64,000 bases of DNA from Xenorhabdus indica (GCF_014467235.1 NZ_NKHP01000005.1:62001-126000); one strand, 5' to 3'. Positions 1 to 12,121 are shown, counted from the first letter of the stretch. Notes: generated by a model from the sequence alone, not told the origin. A program made the numbers and translations.

Positions 1-477
1 AAATTGGCGACGGATTTTCCGCATTAATAAGAATAGCCAAGGCCAGAGAATACCATTGACAAGACCATTCCAGAATACTTCAGGATGGAAAATAATCTTT
101 GGTATCAAGGCATGAGCCAGAAAAACACAGAAGTTTATCAGTGTCGAAAGTACCATCACAATCAGGGACTGTTGCCAGAGTGCCATATTGCGAATGAGCT
201 GAAATTTGAACGCAACCAAAAAACTAATCAGACTGAAAGCCAGCGCATGAGCTCCCAGAATACTCCCCTGTAATAAATCCATCAGGATACCCAGAATAAA
301 ACCAGTTCCAACACTGACACGGTGAGGGATCGCAAGGAGCCAATAGATCAGACACAACACGAGTAAGGTAGGCCGGAACATATCAAACTGCTCCGGCCAC
401 GGCATACTCTGTAGCACCATTGCGATCAGGAAAGATAACCAGACAACCCAACGGCCACGCCCTTTATACTGACTCAT
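1..477 (-). CDS. mreD: Rod shape-determining membrane protein MreD (3' end cut by window edge)
   Basis: Inner-membrane component of the Rod/elongasome complex that links MreB filaments to lateral wall synthesis. Reading the minus strand from ATG at 477 gives 159 codons without a stop up to base 1. The protein opens MSQYKGRGRWVVWLSFL and is made of several hydrophobic helices separated by short charged loops, as in the about 162-residue enterobacterial MreD, so only a few C-terminal residues are missing. Its ATG overlaps the mreC stop (ATGA, 474-477), which indicates translational coupling in an mreB-mreC-mreD operon. Identification rests on sequence resemblance plus this gene order. Confidence 0.95.
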   Translation of the reverse strand, partial: MSQYKGRGRWVVWLSFLIAMVLQSMPWPEQFDMFRPTLLVLCLIYWLLAIPHRVSVGTGFILGILMDLLQGSILGAHALAFSLISFLVAFKFQLIRNMALWQQSLIVMVLSTLINFCVFLAHALIPKIIFHPEVFWNGLVNGILWPWLFLLMRKIRRQF

Positions 478-1583
478 CCACGATTCTCCGCGGCTGGCAA
501 CTTACTTGATGATGCTGCCGGAGATGACGGTCTTGTGACGGGGAATGATGCTCGATTTCCCTCTTTCTCTCTTCCGCCTTTCTCTGTTTTATTTTTACCT
601 TCACCTAATTGTTTTGTCGGAACTTGTTCTGTCGAAAATTGTTCTGTCGGAAACTGAGGCTTAGCATCAGAGGGATTGGGCAGTACCTGCGGTAACATCT
701 GCATCAAACGTTCATTTGCTGCTCGGTACACTTCGGAAGGCGGCAATGGTTCAGATGGGTTATTATCCGCCCCCCATAACAACAATAGATAACGCAAGCG
801 TCGCAATTCTGCCAATGGACGTGCATGAATAACCGTATGGGCTCGCTGATTATCTATTCTGACAGAGGAAACCACTGCTACAGGATAACCTTCCGGGAAA
901 CGGCCACCAAGGCCGGATGTCACCAGCACGTCACCAACCCGGATGTCTGTATCACTTGGTAGCGGTTCAAGGTGAAGATCGTCCGTACATCCCGCACCAC
1001 CGGCAATCACTCGAATATCATTACGCAGTACCTGAACCGGCAATGCATGGGTTGGATCGCAAATCAACAACACCCGGCTGCTTAATTGACTTACTGAGAT
1101 AATTTGACCAACGACGCCACGATCACTGATAACGGGTTGCCCTTCATAGACGCCATCTTTCGCTCCCTTATCAATAACAACTTGATCGCGATAAGGATCC
1201 ATACCACCAGAAATCACCTGTGATACCATCATATGTTCATCACTGCGTAAAGGTGACCCCAATAATTCACGCAAACGGGCATTTTCTTGTTTTAATTGTC
1301 CTAACAGTAAAAGATTACTGTTCTGTAATCTCAACTCGTTGCGCAGGGTGTTATTTTCCAGTTCAAGTTGTTTACGGGTGGCCAAAGAATCGGAAACGCC
1401 ATCTAAGAATTGGCGTGGACCATTGGCAAGAAAATAAAAAGGACTCACTGCCGTATCCATATAACTACGGATTTTATTGAAAAAACCAAAACGGCTGTCT
1501 ACCACAACCAGAATAATGGCAATAATAACAGCAAAAAAGAGTCGTAATTGTAGGGAAGGCCCTCTGCTGAAAATCGGCTTCAT
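474..1583 (-). CDS. mreC: Rod shape-determining protein MreC
   Basis: Periplasmic scaffold of the elongasome with one N-terminal membrane anchor. I start at ATG 1583 because the protein then begins MKPIFSRGPSLQ like E. coli MreC; the frame is open further upstream (to 1661) but that extension has no counterpart in the family. Residues about 13-28 form the anchor, about 65-110 a coiled coil (LELENNTLRNEL region), followed by the conserved beta domain with GQPVISDRGVVGQI and VTSGLGGRFPEGYPVA. The C-terminal about 80 residues are low complexity (PTEQFSTEQVPTKQ, Ser/Pro rich) and differ from E. coli. It lies 120 bp downstream of mreB and overlaps mreD by 4 bp. Confidence 0.97.
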   Translation of the reverse strand: MKPIFSRGPSLQLRLFFAVIIAIILVVVDSRFGFFNKIRSYMDTAVSPFYFLANGPRQFLDGVSDSLATRKQLELENNTLRNELRLQNSNLLLLGQLKQENARLRELLGSPLRSDEHMMVSQVISGGMDPYRDQVVIDKGAKDGVYEGQPVISDRGVVGQIISVSQLSSRVLLICDPTHALPVQVLRNDIRVIAGGAGCTDDLHLEPLPSDTDIRVGDVLVTSGLGGRFPEGYPVAVVSSVRIDNQRAHTVIHARPLAELRRLRYLLLLWGADNNPSEPLPPSEVYRAANERLMQMLPQVLPNPSDAKPQFPTEQFSTEQVPTKQLGEGKNKTEKGGREKEGNRASFPVTRPSSPAASSSKLPAAENRG

Positions 1584-1703
1584 AAGTTGCGCATTGTTGA
1601 GCTGTTTTGTGTCATAAACAATAAAAGAGTCATAAATAATAAACTCTCGGATAAACAGCAAGGAGGTACTGATAAAAACACCTCCCAGCCCGCAGAGTTA
1701 TTT

Positions 1704-3515
<1,812 letters not shown>

Positions 3516-4490
3516 ATGAAAGCTTTATTGCTTGAACAGCACGGTACACTATCAGCTTCTATTCAGGACATTGATACCGCTCAACTTCCACCCGGTGACG
3601 TTACCGTCGATATTCACTGGTCAACTCTCAATTATAAAGATGCCCTTGCTATCACTGGCAAGGGGAAGATTGTCCGCCAATTTCCGATGATACCGGGGAT
3701 CGACTTTTCCGGGATTGTCCGTCATTCAGAAGATCCCCGTTTTCATGTAGGCCAGCAGGTTTTATTGACTGGCTGGGGGGTAGGGGAAAATCATTGGGGC
3801 GGCTTGGCACAACAGGCCAGAGTTTCAGGGGAATGGCTGACACCATTGCCACAAGGGTTAACTACCAGACAAGCCATGATTATCGGTACAGCCGGTTTTA
3901 CTGCCATGCTATGTGTTATGGCGCTGGAACAAGGAGAAATAACACCTGAAAGCGGGGAAATTGCCGTTACGGGTGCCAGCGGTGGTGTCGGTAATACTGC
4001 GATTGCCTTATTGTCTCTGTTGGGATATTCCACTGTCGCCATCAGCAGCAAACTGGAAAATCAGGAGTATCTATTTTCACTGGGAGCAAAAGCAATCCTG
4101 CCTGTCTCCGATTTCAATCAACCCTCCCGTCCACTGGAAAAACAACGCTGGTCAGGTGTCATTGATACTGTTGGCGGTACAATTCTGGCCAAATTACTGG
4201 CACAGGTTTCTCACAACGGCACGGTAGCAGCCTGTGGTATGGCAAGTGACATTAATATTCCTACCACTGTTATGCCATTTATTCTGCGTAATGTTCGTTT
4301 ACAAGGCGTTGAATCAGCCACAGTACCCGCCGCCAAACGACCTGAGATTTGGAAACGATTACAAGAACTGTTGCCTGATTCCTTTTACCAACAAACAGCC
4401 AATGAAATTTCATTAGACCAGGCAATCGAATATTCCAATAAGCTGGTCAATAATCAGATAACAGGCAGAACACTGGTGAGGATACGGTGA
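3516..4490 (+). CDS. acuI: Acrylyl-CoA reductase-type quinone oxidoreductase AcuI (YhdH)
   Basis: Zinc-independent medium-chain dehydrogenase/reductase; AcuI of this family reduces acryloyl-CoA to propionyl-CoA with NADPH and protects against acrylate. The 324-residue length matches E. coli YhdH. The N-terminus MKALLLEQHGTLSASIQDID, the motif STLNYKDALAITGKGKIVRQFPMIPGIDFSGIV (quoted here in parts: NYKDAL, PGIDFSG) and the Rossmann motif GASGGVGNTA near residue 154 are all typical. A good ribosome-binding site (GAGAGG) precedes the ATG. It appears to be a single-gene unit; the neighbours mreB (divergent) and aroQ (208 bp downstream) are unrelated in function. Confidence 0.93.
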   Translation: MKALLLEQHGTLSASIQDIDTAQLPPGDVTVDIHWSTLNYKDALAITGKGKIVRQFPMIPGIDFSGIVRHSEDPRFHVGQQVLLTGWGVGENHWGGLAQQARVSGEWLTPLPQGLTTRQAMIIGTAGFTAMLCVMALEQGEITPESGEIAVTGASGGVGNTAIALLSLLGYSTVAISSKLENQEYLFSLGAKAILPVSDFNQPSRPLEKQRWSGVIDTVGGTILAKLLAQVSHNGTVAACGMASDINIPTTVMPFILRNVRLQGVESATVPAAKRPEIWKRLQELLPDSFYQQTANEISLDQAIEYSNKLVNNQITGRTLVRIR

Positions 4491-4698
4491 AACGAACCTA
4501 TAACTCCAAGATTATAAAACTAAAGCAGATAAAACTGTGCTGATAAGACCAGTATTTAGCTGCTAAATGTCACGATATGTTTATAATGTCGGGCTTTATC
4601 GTCAAATCCACAAATATTGATAGCAGAAAGAGATGACAAACCGTTGACATCGAGTTATCTTGAACGATTGTTGACAGATTGCCGGAGATACCCGCACA

Positions 4699-5151
4699 AT
4701 GGCAGACAAGTTTCGCATTTTACTCTTGAATGGCCCCAACCTGAACATGTTGGGAACACGAGAGCCTGAGACCTACGGTAAGTTAACGCTTGATGACATC
4801 GTCAGCAAACTGTCAAAAGAAGCTCAGCAATCGGGAGTTGAATTATCCCATCTGCAATCCAATGCAGAATTCGAATTGATTGAGAGGATCCATACAGCGC
4901 GGGGCAATACTGATTTTATTCTGATTAACCCTGCGGCATTTACACATACCAGCGTGGCGCTACGCGACGCACTTCTGGCGGTAGATATCCCATTTATTGA
5001 GATTCATCTCTCCAATGTGCACGCCCGCGAGCCGTTCCGCCACCACTCATATCTTTCAGATATTGCAGTTGGCGTGATCTGCGGTTTGGGTGCCGATGGT
5101 TATCGTTTCGCATTACAGGCAGCGGTCAACCGATTGTCTACATTCAACTAA
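4699..5151 (+). CDS. aroQ: Type II 3-dehydroquinate dehydratase
   Basis: Third step of the shikimate pathway: dehydrates 3-dehydroquinate to 3-dehydroshikimate by an anti elimination. The 150-residue protein carries [20 protein letters not shown] with the essential Tyr, the flexible lid Arg, the [13 protein letters not shown] segment, [16 protein letters not shown], and [17 protein letters not shown] with the active-site His. It is the type II (dodecameric) enzyme, not the AroD type. It stands 29 bp before accB, the usual aroQ-accB-accC order outside E. coli, and is probably transcribed with accBC. A -35-like TTGACA occurs at about 4670 upstream of the start. Confidence 0.96.
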   Translation: MADKFRILLLNGPNLNMLGTREPETYGKLTLDDIVSKLSKEAQQSGVELSHLQSNAEFELIERIHTARGNTDFILINPAAFTHTSVALRDALLAVDIPFIEIHLSNVHAREPFRHHSYLSDIAVGVICGLGADGYRFALQAAVNRLSTFN

Positions 5152-5180
5152 TTACATAAATAGAGTACGGAATCACACTC

Positions 5181-5642
5181 ATGGATATTCGTAAGATAAA
5201 AAAATTGATCGAGCTGGTTGAAGAATCTGGCATTTCTGAACTGGAAATTTCTGAAGGTGAAGAGTCAGTTCGCATCAGTCGCACTACGGCAACTCAGGCC
5301 ATACCAGTCACTCAACAATACCTTTCTGCCCCTGTTCAACCGCCTGTACAAGCTACCACAACAGCGCCGGCTGTTCCTGTCGCAGCAGAAAAACCAGCAG
5401 AGATCAGCGGCCATATAGTTCGTTCACCAATGGTTGGTACGTTCTACCGTTCACCAAGCCCAGATGCGAAACCTTTCATTGAAGTCGGTCAACATGTTAA
5501 TCAAGGGGATACCCTGTGCATCGTTGAAGCCATGAAAATGATGAACCAGATCGAAGCCGACAAAACTGGCGTAGTTAAGGCGATTCTGGTACAAGACGGT
5601 CAACCTGTTGAATTTGACGAGCCACTGGTCGTCATCGAATAA
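5181..5642 (+). CDS. accB: Biotin carboxyl carrier protein of acetyl-CoA carboxylase
   Basis: Carries biotin between the biotin carboxylase (AccC) and carboxyltransferase (AccAD) in malonyl-CoA formation, the committed step of fatty acid synthesis. The 153-residue protein has the N-terminal [17 protein letters not shown] helix, a Pro/Ala-rich linker (residues about 50-75) and the C-terminal biotinyl domain with the biotin-accepting Lys in [13 protein letters not shown] (residue about 119) and the thumb segment [18 protein letters not shown]. It is followed 11 bp later by accC, the standard accBC operon. Confidence 0.98.
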   Translation: MDIRKIKKLIELVEESGISELEISEGEESVRISRTTATQAIPVTQQYLSAPVQPPVQATTTAPAVPVAAEKPAEISGHIVRSPMVGTFYRSPSPDAKPFIEVGQHVNQGDTLCIVEAMKMMNQIEADKTGVVKAILVQDGQPVEFDEPLVVIE

Positions 5643-5653
5643 CGAGGCGCTCC

Positions 5654-7003
5654 ATGCTTGAGAAAATTGTCATAGCTAACCGCGGTGAAATAGCACTGCG
5701 TATTCTGAGAGCCTGTAAAGAACTTGGTATCAAAACTGTTGCTGTACACTCTGCGGCAGACCGTGACCTGAAGCACGTCCTGCTGGCAGATGAAACTGTC
5801 TGTATCGGCCCGGCTGCATCGGCAAAAAGTTACCTGAATATTCCGGCTATCATTTCTGCGGCTGAAATCACCTGTGCACAAGCCATCCATCCGGGTTATG
5901 GGTTCCTGTCTGAAAATGCAGACTTTGCTGAGCAAGTCGAGCGTTCCGGCTTTACTTTTATCGGCCCGAAAGCAGAAACGATCCGCCTGATGGGGGATAA
6001 AGTTTCTGCTATCAGTGCCATGAAAAAAGCAGGTGTTCCATGCGTTCCTGGCTCTGACGGCCCATTAGGAAATGATACAGAGAAGAACAAATCGATTGCA
6101 CAGCGTATCGGCTATCCGGTCATCATTAAAGCATCCGGTGGCGGTGGCGGTCGTGGTATGCGTGTTGTTCGTAGTGATAAAGATCTGGAACAATCTATTG
6201 CCATGACTCGTGCAGAAGCCAAAGCCGCTTTCAACAACGACATGGTTTACATGGAAAAATTCCTTGAGAACCCACGTCATGTTGAAATTCAGGTACTGGC
6301 CGATGGTCAAGGTAATGCTCTCTACCTCGCTGAGCGTGACTGCTCCATGCAGCGCCGACACCAGAAAGTCGTGGAAGAAGCACCAGCACCGGGTATTTCG
6401 GCAGAACTGCGTCGCAGCATTGGTGAGCGCTGTGCTAACGCCTGTCTCGAAATCGGCTATCGCGGGGCAGGTACATTTGAATTCCTGTATGAAAACGGTG
6501 AATTCTACTTTATTGAGATGAATACCCGTATTCAAGTTGAGCACCCGGTTACAGAGATGATTACCGGTGTTGACCTGATTAAAGAACAGCTACGCGTAGC
6601 CTCTGGTCTGCCTCTTTCCATCAAACAGGAAGATATTGTGATCGAAGGTCATGCGATCGAATGCCGTATCAATGCTGAAGATCCAAAAACTTTCCTGCCA
6701 AGTCCTGGCAAGATCACCCATTTCCACTCTCCGGGTGGTTTCGGAGTACGTTGGGAATCCCATATCTATGCGGGATATACCGTACCGCCTTATTATGATT
6801 CTATGATCGGCAAACTAATCACTTACGGAGAAACCCGTGAAGTGGCGATTGCACGTATGAAGAACGCATTGGCAGAGTTAATTATTGATGGCATCAAAAC
6901 CAATATCGATCTGCAACTGTCCATCATGAATGACGAAAACTTCCAGAAAGGCGGAACCAACATCCACTATCTGGAGAAAAAACTCGGCTTACACGATAAG
7001 TAA
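5654..7003 (+). CDS. accC: Biotin carboxylase subunit of acetyl-CoA carboxylase
   Basis: ATP-dependent carboxylation of biotin on AccB. The protein has 449 residues, as in E. coli (449). It begins [20 protein letters not shown], and shows the ATP-grasp glycine loop ([14 protein letters not shown], residues about 159-172), [14 protein letters not shown], the catalytic [14 protein letters not shown] segment (residues about 288-301), and [10 protein letters not shown]. The gene ends 35 bp before a Rho-independent terminator, which closes the aroQ-accB-accC unit. Confidence 0.98.
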   Translation: MLEKIVIANRGEIALRILRACKELGIKTVAVHSAADRDLKHVLLADETVCIGPAASAKSYLNIPAIISAAEITCAQAIHPGYGFLSENADFAEQVERSGFTFIGPKAETIRLMGDKVSAISAMKKAGVPCVPGSDGPLGNDTEKNKSIAQRIGYPVIIKASGGGGGRGMRVVRSDKDLEQSIAMTRAEAKAAFNNDMVYMEKFLENPRHVEIQVLADGQGNALYLAERDCSMQRRHQKVVEEAPAPGISAELRRSIGERCANACLEIGYRGAGTFEFLYENGEFYFIEMNTRIQVEHPVTEMITGVDLIKEQLRVASGLPLSIKQEDIVIEGHAIECRINAEDPKTFLPSPGKITHFHSPGGFGVRWESHIYAGYTVPPYYDSMIGKLITYGETREVAIARMKNALAELIIDGIKTNIDLQLSIMNDENFQKGGTNIHYLEKKLGLHDK

Positions 7004-7036
7004 AGTGTCTTTCTGACATTCATTATGGTCCTGCAT

Positions 7037-7069
7037 AAAATCCCATCTATTAACAGATGGGATTTTTTT
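7037..7069 (+). terminator. Rho-independent terminator after accC
   Basis: An 11-bp stem (AAATCCCATCT / AGATGGGATTT) with a 6-nt loop is followed by a run of T. It lies 34 bp after the accC stop and separates accBC from yhdT-panF. Confidence 0.9.
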
Positions 7070-7199
7070 ATTCTCAGGTAGCTTCATACACTTTTGATAT
7101 TGTGACGGCACATTTTCTTCTGAATAAATCTGTATGTTACCGTACAATTCCTTCCCTAGTTTTATATCAACTGTTTTATGTAAATTCCCCGGAGAACAG

Positions 7200-7454
7200 A
7201 TGGACAGACGATTTGTTCAATCCCATAAAGAAGCTCGCTGGGCAGTATTTCTGACGTTAGCTTATCTTGTGGGTTGGTTGCTGAGTGCCTATTTACCCGG
7301 TAATACAACTGGATTCACCGGATTGCCACTCTGGTTCGAACTGGCCTGTTTAATGCTGCCGATGTTATTTATCATCCTCTGCTGGATGATGGTAAAATTT
7401 GTCTTCAAGGAGGTCCCATTAGAGGACAATTTGGTGGATGATAATGCAAAATGA
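7200..7454 (+). CDS. yhdT: Small membrane protein YhdT
   Basis: An 84-residue inner-membrane protein of unknown function (YhdT family) that sits before panF in enterobacteria. I start at ATG 7200 (MDRRFVQSHKEARW) because it has a GGAGAAC ribosome-binding site 5-6 nt upstream and fits the family; the frame stays open upstream to 7134. Two hydrophobic segments are visible (residues about 12-30 and 43-65). The gene overlaps panF by 11 bp, which suggests translational coupling and a role linked to PanF, but that role is inference. Confidence 0.88.
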   Translation: MDRRFVQSHKEARWAVFLTLAYLVGWLLSAYLPGNTTGFTGLPLWFELACLMLPMLFIILCWMMVKFVFKEVPLEDNLVDDNAK

Positions 7455-8889
7455 AGTAATTCTGCCTCTGATGGGATATCTGGCGCTGGTTTTTCTGCTA
7501 TCTCTCTATGCTTACCGCCGCCGCCAAACAGGTGCATTCCTGAATGAGTATTTTCTCGGCAATCGATCAATGGGTGGTTTCGTCCTGGCTATGACCATTA
7601 CCGCGACTTATATTAGTGCCAGTTCATTCATTGGTGGCCCTGGCGCTGCTTACAAATACGGTATCGGATGGGTTCTTTTGTCCCTGATCCAATTACCGGC
7701 AATATGGCTTTCCCTCGGCGTATTGGGGAAAAAATTTGCCATTCTTGCCCGTCGTTATAACGCCGTTACTCTAAACGACATGCTGTACGCCCGCTATCAC
7801 AGCCGCCTTCTGGTCTGGTTTGCCAGTGTGAGCCTGTTAGTTGCTTTTGTCGGTGCAATGACGGTACAGTTCATCGGAGGTGCCCGTTTGCTGGAAACCG
7901 CTGCCGGTATTCCCTACGGTACTGGGTTACTTATTTTTGGGGTCTCTATCGCACTCTATACCGCATTTGGCGGATTCAGAGCCAGCGTCCTCAATGATGC
8001 ATTACAGGGGCTGGTTATGTTGTTAGGAACAGTGCTATTGCTGGCTGGTACTATCTATAAAGCCGGAGGACTGTCAGAAGCTGTTTCAACACTGCGCACT
8101 ATTGACCCCAATCTGGTTTCACCTCATGGTGCTGATAATATCCTTACAGCGCCATTTATGGCTTCCTTCTGGGTACTGGTTTGCTTTGGCGTCATCGGGC
8201 TACCACATACCGCCGTGCGCTGTATCTCTTATCGTGACAGTAAAGCCGTCCACTGCGGTATTATCATCGGCACGGTCGTTATGGCTATCCTGATGTTTGG
8301 TATGCACCTTGCAGGCGCATTGGGGCGCGCGATCATTCCTGATCTGACGATCCCTGATCAAGTGATCCCTACTTTGATGATCAATGTCCTGCCCCCTATT
8401 GCTGCCGGAATTTTTCTGGCCGCGCCAATGGCAGCCATTATGTCAACGATTAATGCCCAACTACTCCAATCTTCGGCAACAATCGTCAAAGACCTCTATC
8501 TAAATTTGTTCCCACAACAGATCAAACAGGAAAAAAAACTGGCACGTATTTCCAGTTTTTCTACCTTGTTTCTGGGAATATTGCTGCTACTGGCAGCATG
8601 GCAACCACCTGAGATGATTATCTGGCTGAACCTGCTGGCATTCGGTGGATTACAGGCCGTTTTTCTCTGGCCACTGGTATTAGGCCTGTATTGGGAAAAA
8701 GCTAATGCACATGGAGCAATAACCTCCATGCTGGCCGGGGCAGTAAGCTATACACTCTTGGCGACTTTCAACATTCACCTCTTCGGATTCCATCCGATAG
8801 TGCCATCATTACTGCTGAGTTTACTGGCATTCGGGATCGGAAACATTTTTGGGAATAAACAACCACAACAAACCGCCGTATCTCAGTAA
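7444..8889 (+). CDS. panF: Sodium/pantothenate symporter PanF
   Basis: Na+-coupled uptake of pantothenate (vitamin B5 for CoA), sodium:solute symporter family. The 481-residue protein starts [17 protein letters not shown] when the second ATG (7444) is used; this matches E. coli PanF (MQLEVILP), so I prefer it to the in-frame ATG at 7438. Conserved blocks include [44 protein letters not shown] and the long run of about a dozen hydrophobic helices. It overlaps the end of yhdT and is followed after 47 bp by prmA, as in E. coli. Confidence 0.97.
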   Translation: MQNEVILPLMGYLALVFLLSLYAYRRRQTGAFLNEYFLGNRSMGGFVLAMTITATYISASSFIGGPGAAYKYGIGWVLLSLIQLPAIWLSLGVLGKKFAILARRYNAVTLNDMLYARYHSRLLVWFASVSLLVAFVGAMTVQFIGGARLLETAAGIPYGTGLLIFGVSIALYTAFGGFRASVLNDALQGLVMLLGTVLLLAGTIYKAGGLSEAVSTLRTIDPNLVSPHGADNILTAPFMASFWVLVCFGVIGLPHTAVRCISYRDSKAVHCGIIIGTVVMAILMFGMHLAGALGRAIIPDLTIPDQVIPTLMINVLPPIAAGIFLAAPMAAIMSTINAQLLQSSATIVKDLYLNLFPQQIKQEKKLARISSFSTLFLGILLLLAAWQPPEMIIWLNLLAFGGLQAVFLWPLVLGLYWEKANAHGAITSMLAGAVSYTLLATFNIHLFGFHPIVPSLLLSLLAFGIGNIFGNKQPQQTAVSQ

Positions 8890-8936
8890 CGACGATATCA
8901 TTTTTTCACACTTATCCCGTTTTAAAGAGAATTTTT

Positions 8937-9818
8937 ATGCCTTGGATACAACTAAGATTAAACACTACAGGACAGCAAGCTGAAGCACTTGGTGATGAAC
9001 TAATAGAAAGTGGCGCAGTGTCTGTTACTTTTCAAGACAGCCACGATACACCGATTTTTGAGCCTCTGCCGGGGGAAACCCGTTTATGGGGAGATACCGA
9101 TGTGATCGGTCTGTATGACGCTGAAACCGATATGAAAGCGGTTATCAGCCAGCTAGAACAGATTCCTCAACTTGGTAAAGGATTTATCCATAAAATTGAA
9201 CAACTGGAAGATAAAGACTGGGAACGTGAATGGATGGACAACTTTCACCCAATGCGTTTTGGTCATCGCCTGTGGATCTGCCCAAGCTGGCGGGAAGTTC
9301 CGGATCCTGATGCCGTTAATGTCATGCTAGATCCGGGCCTGGCATTCGGAACAGGCACACACCCAACCACATCTCTTTGCCTGCAATGGTTGGATGGTCT
9401 TGCTCTGGAAGGTAAAACAGTGATCGATTTTGGGTGCGGTTCAGGCATTTTGGCCATCGCAGCCCTGAAACTTGGCGCTAAACATGCTATCGGCATTGAT
9501 ATTGACCCTCAAGCAATTCAGGCAAGCCGGGATAACGCAGAACGCAACGGTGTTTCCGAACAACTAACGCTCTATTTATCTAAAGAGCAACCTGACAACT
9601 TAGAATGTGACATTGTCATTGCCAATATACTGGCTGGCCCGCTGCGTGAACTGGCACCTATCATTGGCTCACTACCAAAATCAGGTGGCTTATTAGGCTT
9701 GTCCGGGGTATTGGCAAGTCAGGCAGAAGGTGTTGCTGAAGCCTATGGTAATGAATTTATTATCGATCCGATTGCAGAACAAGAAGAATGGTGTCGCATT
9801 ACCGGGGTTAAAAAATAA
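8937..9818 (+). CDS. prmA: Ribosomal protein L11 methyltransferase PrmA
   Basis: Trimethylates the alpha-amino group of L11 and internal lysines with S-adenosylmethionine. The 293 residues equal the E. coli length. The N-terminal L11-binding domain starts [12 protein letters not shown]; the catalytic domain shows [17 protein letters not shown], the SAM loop [20 protein letters not shown] and the NPPF-equivalent [10 protein letters not shown]. The AGAGAATTTTT segment before the ATG is a modest ribosome-binding site. The order panF-prmA-dusB-fis is conserved. Confidence 0.97.
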   Translation: MPWIQLRLNTTGQQAEALGDELIESGAVSVTFQDSHDTPIFEPLPGETRLWGDTDVIGLYDAETDMKAVISQLEQIPQLGKGFIHKIEQLEDKDWEREWMDNFHPMRFGHRLWICPSWREVPDPDAVNVMLDPGLAFGTGTHPTTSLCLQWLDGLALEGKTVIDFGCGSGILAIAALKLGAKHAIGIDIDPQAIQASRDNAERNGVSEQLTLYLSKEQPDNLECDIVIANILAGPLRELAPIIGSLPKSGGLLGLSGVLASQAEGVAEAYGNEFIIDPIAEQEEWCRITGVKK

Positions 9819-10034
9819 TCAATAAATACCTATTGAAAAACGAGATTATCCACTAAAATAAATCCTTGGTGGGTCAATTGGTGTTAATACGTTCTATTTA
9901 TCATGATAAATGCAGGGAACAATAAATTTCATCAAAAACACATAACTTCATGTTATTTAAGGATAATAAACCAAGTTTGAAAAAATCAACTGGAAAAATT
10001 CTGCTATAAATGTCGTTTCGCTCAAAGTTTGGCC

Positions 10035-10063
10035 TTTCATATCTCGTGAAAAATGCGTAATAT
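10035..10063 (+). promoter_or_regulatory. Probable dusB-fis promoter
   Basis: A -10 element TAATAT (10058-10063) sits 17 bp after a weak -35 (TTTCAT, 10035-10040). It is followed by a G+C-rich discriminator (ACGCGCCC), the arrangement expected for a stringently controlled, growth-rate-regulated fis operon promoter. It lies 39 bp upstream of the dusB ATG. This is called by pattern only. Confidence 0.65.
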
Positions 10064-10102
10064 ACGCGCCCTTAGTCACAGTTGGCCACTCTTTCTTCGC
10101 CT

Positions 10103-11086
10103 ATGCGTATCGGACAATACCAGTTGAAAAACTGTCTTATTGCTGCCCCTATGGCTGGCATAACGGATCGCCCGTTTCGATCATTATGCTATACCATGGG
10201 TGCAGGTATGACAGTTTCAGAAATGCTTTCTTCCAACCCTCAGGTTTGGAAGACAGATAAATCCCGGCTACGTATGGTTCATAGCGACGAACCCGGAGTG
10301 CGTTCTGTACAAATTGCCGGTAGTGATCCCGATGACATGGCAACAGCGGCGAAAATCAACGTCGCCAATGGTGCTCAGATCATCGATATCAACATGGGGT
10401 GCCCAGCCAAAAAGGTAAATCGTAAATTGGCAGGCTCTGCATTACTGCGTTATCCAGAACTGGTCCAAAAAATCCTTTCTGAGGTAGTCAATGCGGTTGA
10501 TGTACCTGTTACATTGAAGATCCGTACAGGTTGGTCACCGGAAGAACGGAACTGTGTAGAAATTGCCCAATTGGCTGAACGTTGTGGTATTCAAGCTCTT
10601 ACAATTCATGGCAGGACTCGAGCCTGTCTGTTTAATGGCGAAGCTGAGTACGACAACATTCGGACAGTTAAGCAGACTGTTGCCATTCCAATTATTGCTA
10701 ATGGCGACATTACTGACCCGCTAAAAGCCAGAGCAGTGCTTGAATACACCGGGGCTGATGCCCTGATGATAGGCCGTGCTGCTCAGGGAAGACCCTGGAT
10801 CTTTCGGGAAATCCAGCATTATCTGGAAACAGGAGAATTGCTGCCACCGATGCCTCTTGGCGAGGTGCAGCGTTTGATGAGCGAGCATGTACGAGAGTTG
10901 CACGACTTTTACGGTCAAGGCAAGGGAGTTCGTATTGCACGTAAACATGTATCTTGGTATCTCAAGGAACATGCTCCTGATGACCAGTTTCGGCGCTCAT
11001 TCAACACCATTGAGGATGCCAGCGAACAGCTGGAGGTGTTGGAAGCATACTTCGAAAATTTTTGCGTAAATAAAGAAAAGAGCTGA
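10103..11086 (+). CDS. dusB: tRNA-dihydrouridine synthase B
   Basis: FMN-dependent reduction of uridine to dihydrouridine in the tRNA D-loop. I start at ATG 10103 ([10 protein letters not shown]), the E. coli start, giving 327 residues; a TTG at 10082 would add seven residues without family support. Motifs include [13 protein letters not shown], the catalytic Cys in [20 protein letters not shown] (residue about 100), [14 protein letters not shown] and [18 protein letters not shown]. Only 7 bp separate it from fis, so the two are one operon and fis is probably translated in a coupled way. Confidence 0.97.
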   Translation: MRIGQYQLKNCLIAAPMAGITDRPFRSLCYTMGAGMTVSEMLSSNPQVWKTDKSRLRMVHSDEPGVRSVQIAGSDPDDMATAAKINVANGAQIIDINMGCPAKKVNRKLAGSALLRYPELVQKILSEVVNAVDVPVTLKIRTGWSPEERNCVEIAQLAERCGIQALTIHGRTRACLFNGEAEYDNIRTVKQTVAIPIIANGDITDPLKARAVLEYTGADALMIGRAAQGRPWIFREIQHYLETGELLPPMPLGEVQRLMSEHVRELHDFYGQGKGVRIARKHVSWYLKEHAPDDQFRRSFNTIEDASEQLEVLEAYFENFCVNKEKS

Positions 11087-11093
11087 CAGAACT

Positions 11094-11390
11094 ATGTTCG
11101 AACAACGCGTAAATTCTGATGTACTAACCGTTGCTACTGTTAATTCACAAGATCAGGTAACTCAAAAACCTCTGCGTGACTCAGTTAAACAAGCACTGAA
11201 GAACTATTTTGCTCAACTAAACGGTCAAGACGTTAATGACCTGTATGAGCTGGTACTGGCTGAAGTAGAGCAACCACTGTTGGACATGGTGATGCAATAC
11301 ACCCGTGGTAACCAAACCCGCGCAGCGCTGATGATGGGAATCAACCGCGGTACTCTGCGTAAGAAACTGAAAAAATACGGCATGAACTAA
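11094..11390 (+). CDS. fis: DNA-binding protein Fis
   Basis: Nucleoid-associated factor for inversion stimulation: bends DNA, activates rRNA/tRNA promoters and assists site-specific recombination. The 98 residues are almost identical to E. coli Fis, including the C-terminal helix-turn-helix ([21 protein letters not shown], residues about 74-94) and the N-terminal beta-hairpin arm. Second gene of the dusB-fis operon, closed by the terminator at 11419. Confidence 0.99.
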   Translation: MFEQRVNSDVLTVATVNSQDQVTQKPLRDSVKQALKNYFAQLNGQDVNDLYELVLAEVEQPLLDMVMQYTRGNQTRAALMMGINRGTLRKKLKKYGMN

Positions 11391-11418
11391 CCCTAGTCTA
11401 GTAACATGTTGTTAAATT

Positions 11419-11450
11419 GGCACTTTTTACTATGTAGAAAGTGCCTTTTT
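11419..11450 (+). terminator. Rho-independent terminator after fis
   Basis: Stem GGCACTTT / AAAGTGCC (11419-11426 and 11438-11445) followed by TTTTT. It ends the dusB-fis operon and marks the left edge of core sequence before the satellite island. Confidence 0.9.
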
Positions 11451-11704
11451 ACTTAGAATTACCCCACCGATTACCCCACCGAAAAATCCTCAGCACAAAA
11501 ACTCACAGAACAACATGAGTACCAAAGAAAAATAAGAATTAGATGTGTTATAGAGGTCAGTACACCAAACGTTCCAACCTTGTGAAAAGTTACGATGTAT
11601 TTCGTCTGGAAGCATTGAGATGAAAGTTACAGATGTTTCTACCAGTGAGAAGATACCCCGTTACGGCTATCTTCCCGATGATTTTCAAATGGAACTAATT
11701 ATTT

Positions 11705-11965
11705 TTATGATTTATCCCGAACCTTGCGCTCAATCAATTCACCATACGAATCAAAATAGCGGCTGGGCCAGATTTCAGAGGGATGTATTTCGAGATAGTT
11801 AGCAATAATCCATTCGCCTTTCGGCCACGGACGACTGAGAGTATTTGCCAGTGTAGATGAGCTGAGTCCAGATTCACGAGAAACAGCCGCTAAGGTTGTA
11901 CCGCGCTTACGCAGTGCAGCAATAATATCGGCTTGATGCCAATCATTTCTGATGTTGTTATTCAT
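11705..11965 (-). CDS. Ner/Nlp (SfsB)-type helix-turn-helix regulator
   Basis: A small DNA-binding protein of the phage Mu Ner / E. coli Nlp (SfsB) family. With ATG at 11965 (MNNNIRNDWHQADIIAALRK) it has 86 residues. The motif DWHQADIIAALRKRGTTLAA, then SGLSSSTLANTLSRPWPKGE and the C-terminal HPSEIWPSRY are the family hallmarks. GGAAGGGG about 10 nt upstream supports this start over an ATG at 11983 that overlaps the ribosome-binding site. It lies at the left end of the satellite island and its leader would contain the structured segment at 11993-12121. Such proteins act as repressors or activators in Mu-like and satellite elements; its targets here are unknown. Confidence 0.85.
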   Translation of the reverse strand: MNNNIRNDWHQADIIAALRKRGTTLAAVSRESGLSSSTLANTLSRPWPKGEWIIANYLEIHPSEIWPSRYFDSYGELIERKVRDKS

Positions 11966-11992
11966 TCCTGCTACCCCTTCCATTAATTAATA

Positions 11993-12121
11993 TTGATGGT
12001 GGCGATTCAGACAGGGTTTGCAGACCGGATGTATCCAACCGGTGAGGCCGAAACCTCCCCTGCCTGAACCACCATTGAAAAGGCGATAGCAGACACACTG
12101 GTAGAAATTTCCTACCAGTGG
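11993..12121. ncRNA. Strongly structured segment, possible RNA or leader element
   Basis: The segment folds as a three-way junction followed by a hairpin. The long outer stem pairs 11993-12002 with 12069-12078 and, after a 3-nt bulge, 12006-12016 with 12058-12068. It encloses hairpins ACCGG(12024-12028)/CCGGT(12039-12043) and GAGG(12044-12047)/CCTC(12054-12057). A separate 9-bp hairpin, CACTGGTAG/CTACCAGTG, occupies about 12096-12120. On the minus strand the fold is the leader of the Nlp-like gene at 11965; on the plus strand it would be a free RNA. Strand, transcription and class are unknown. Base pairing was done by eye. Confidence 0.4.

Noticed and set aside
11461..11500. Short repeat ACCCCACCGA as possible attachment site for the satellite
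   Set aside because: The 10-bp unit occurs twice in tandem but does not match the tRNA-Leu 3' end, so it cannot be the partner site of the integrase at that tRNA.
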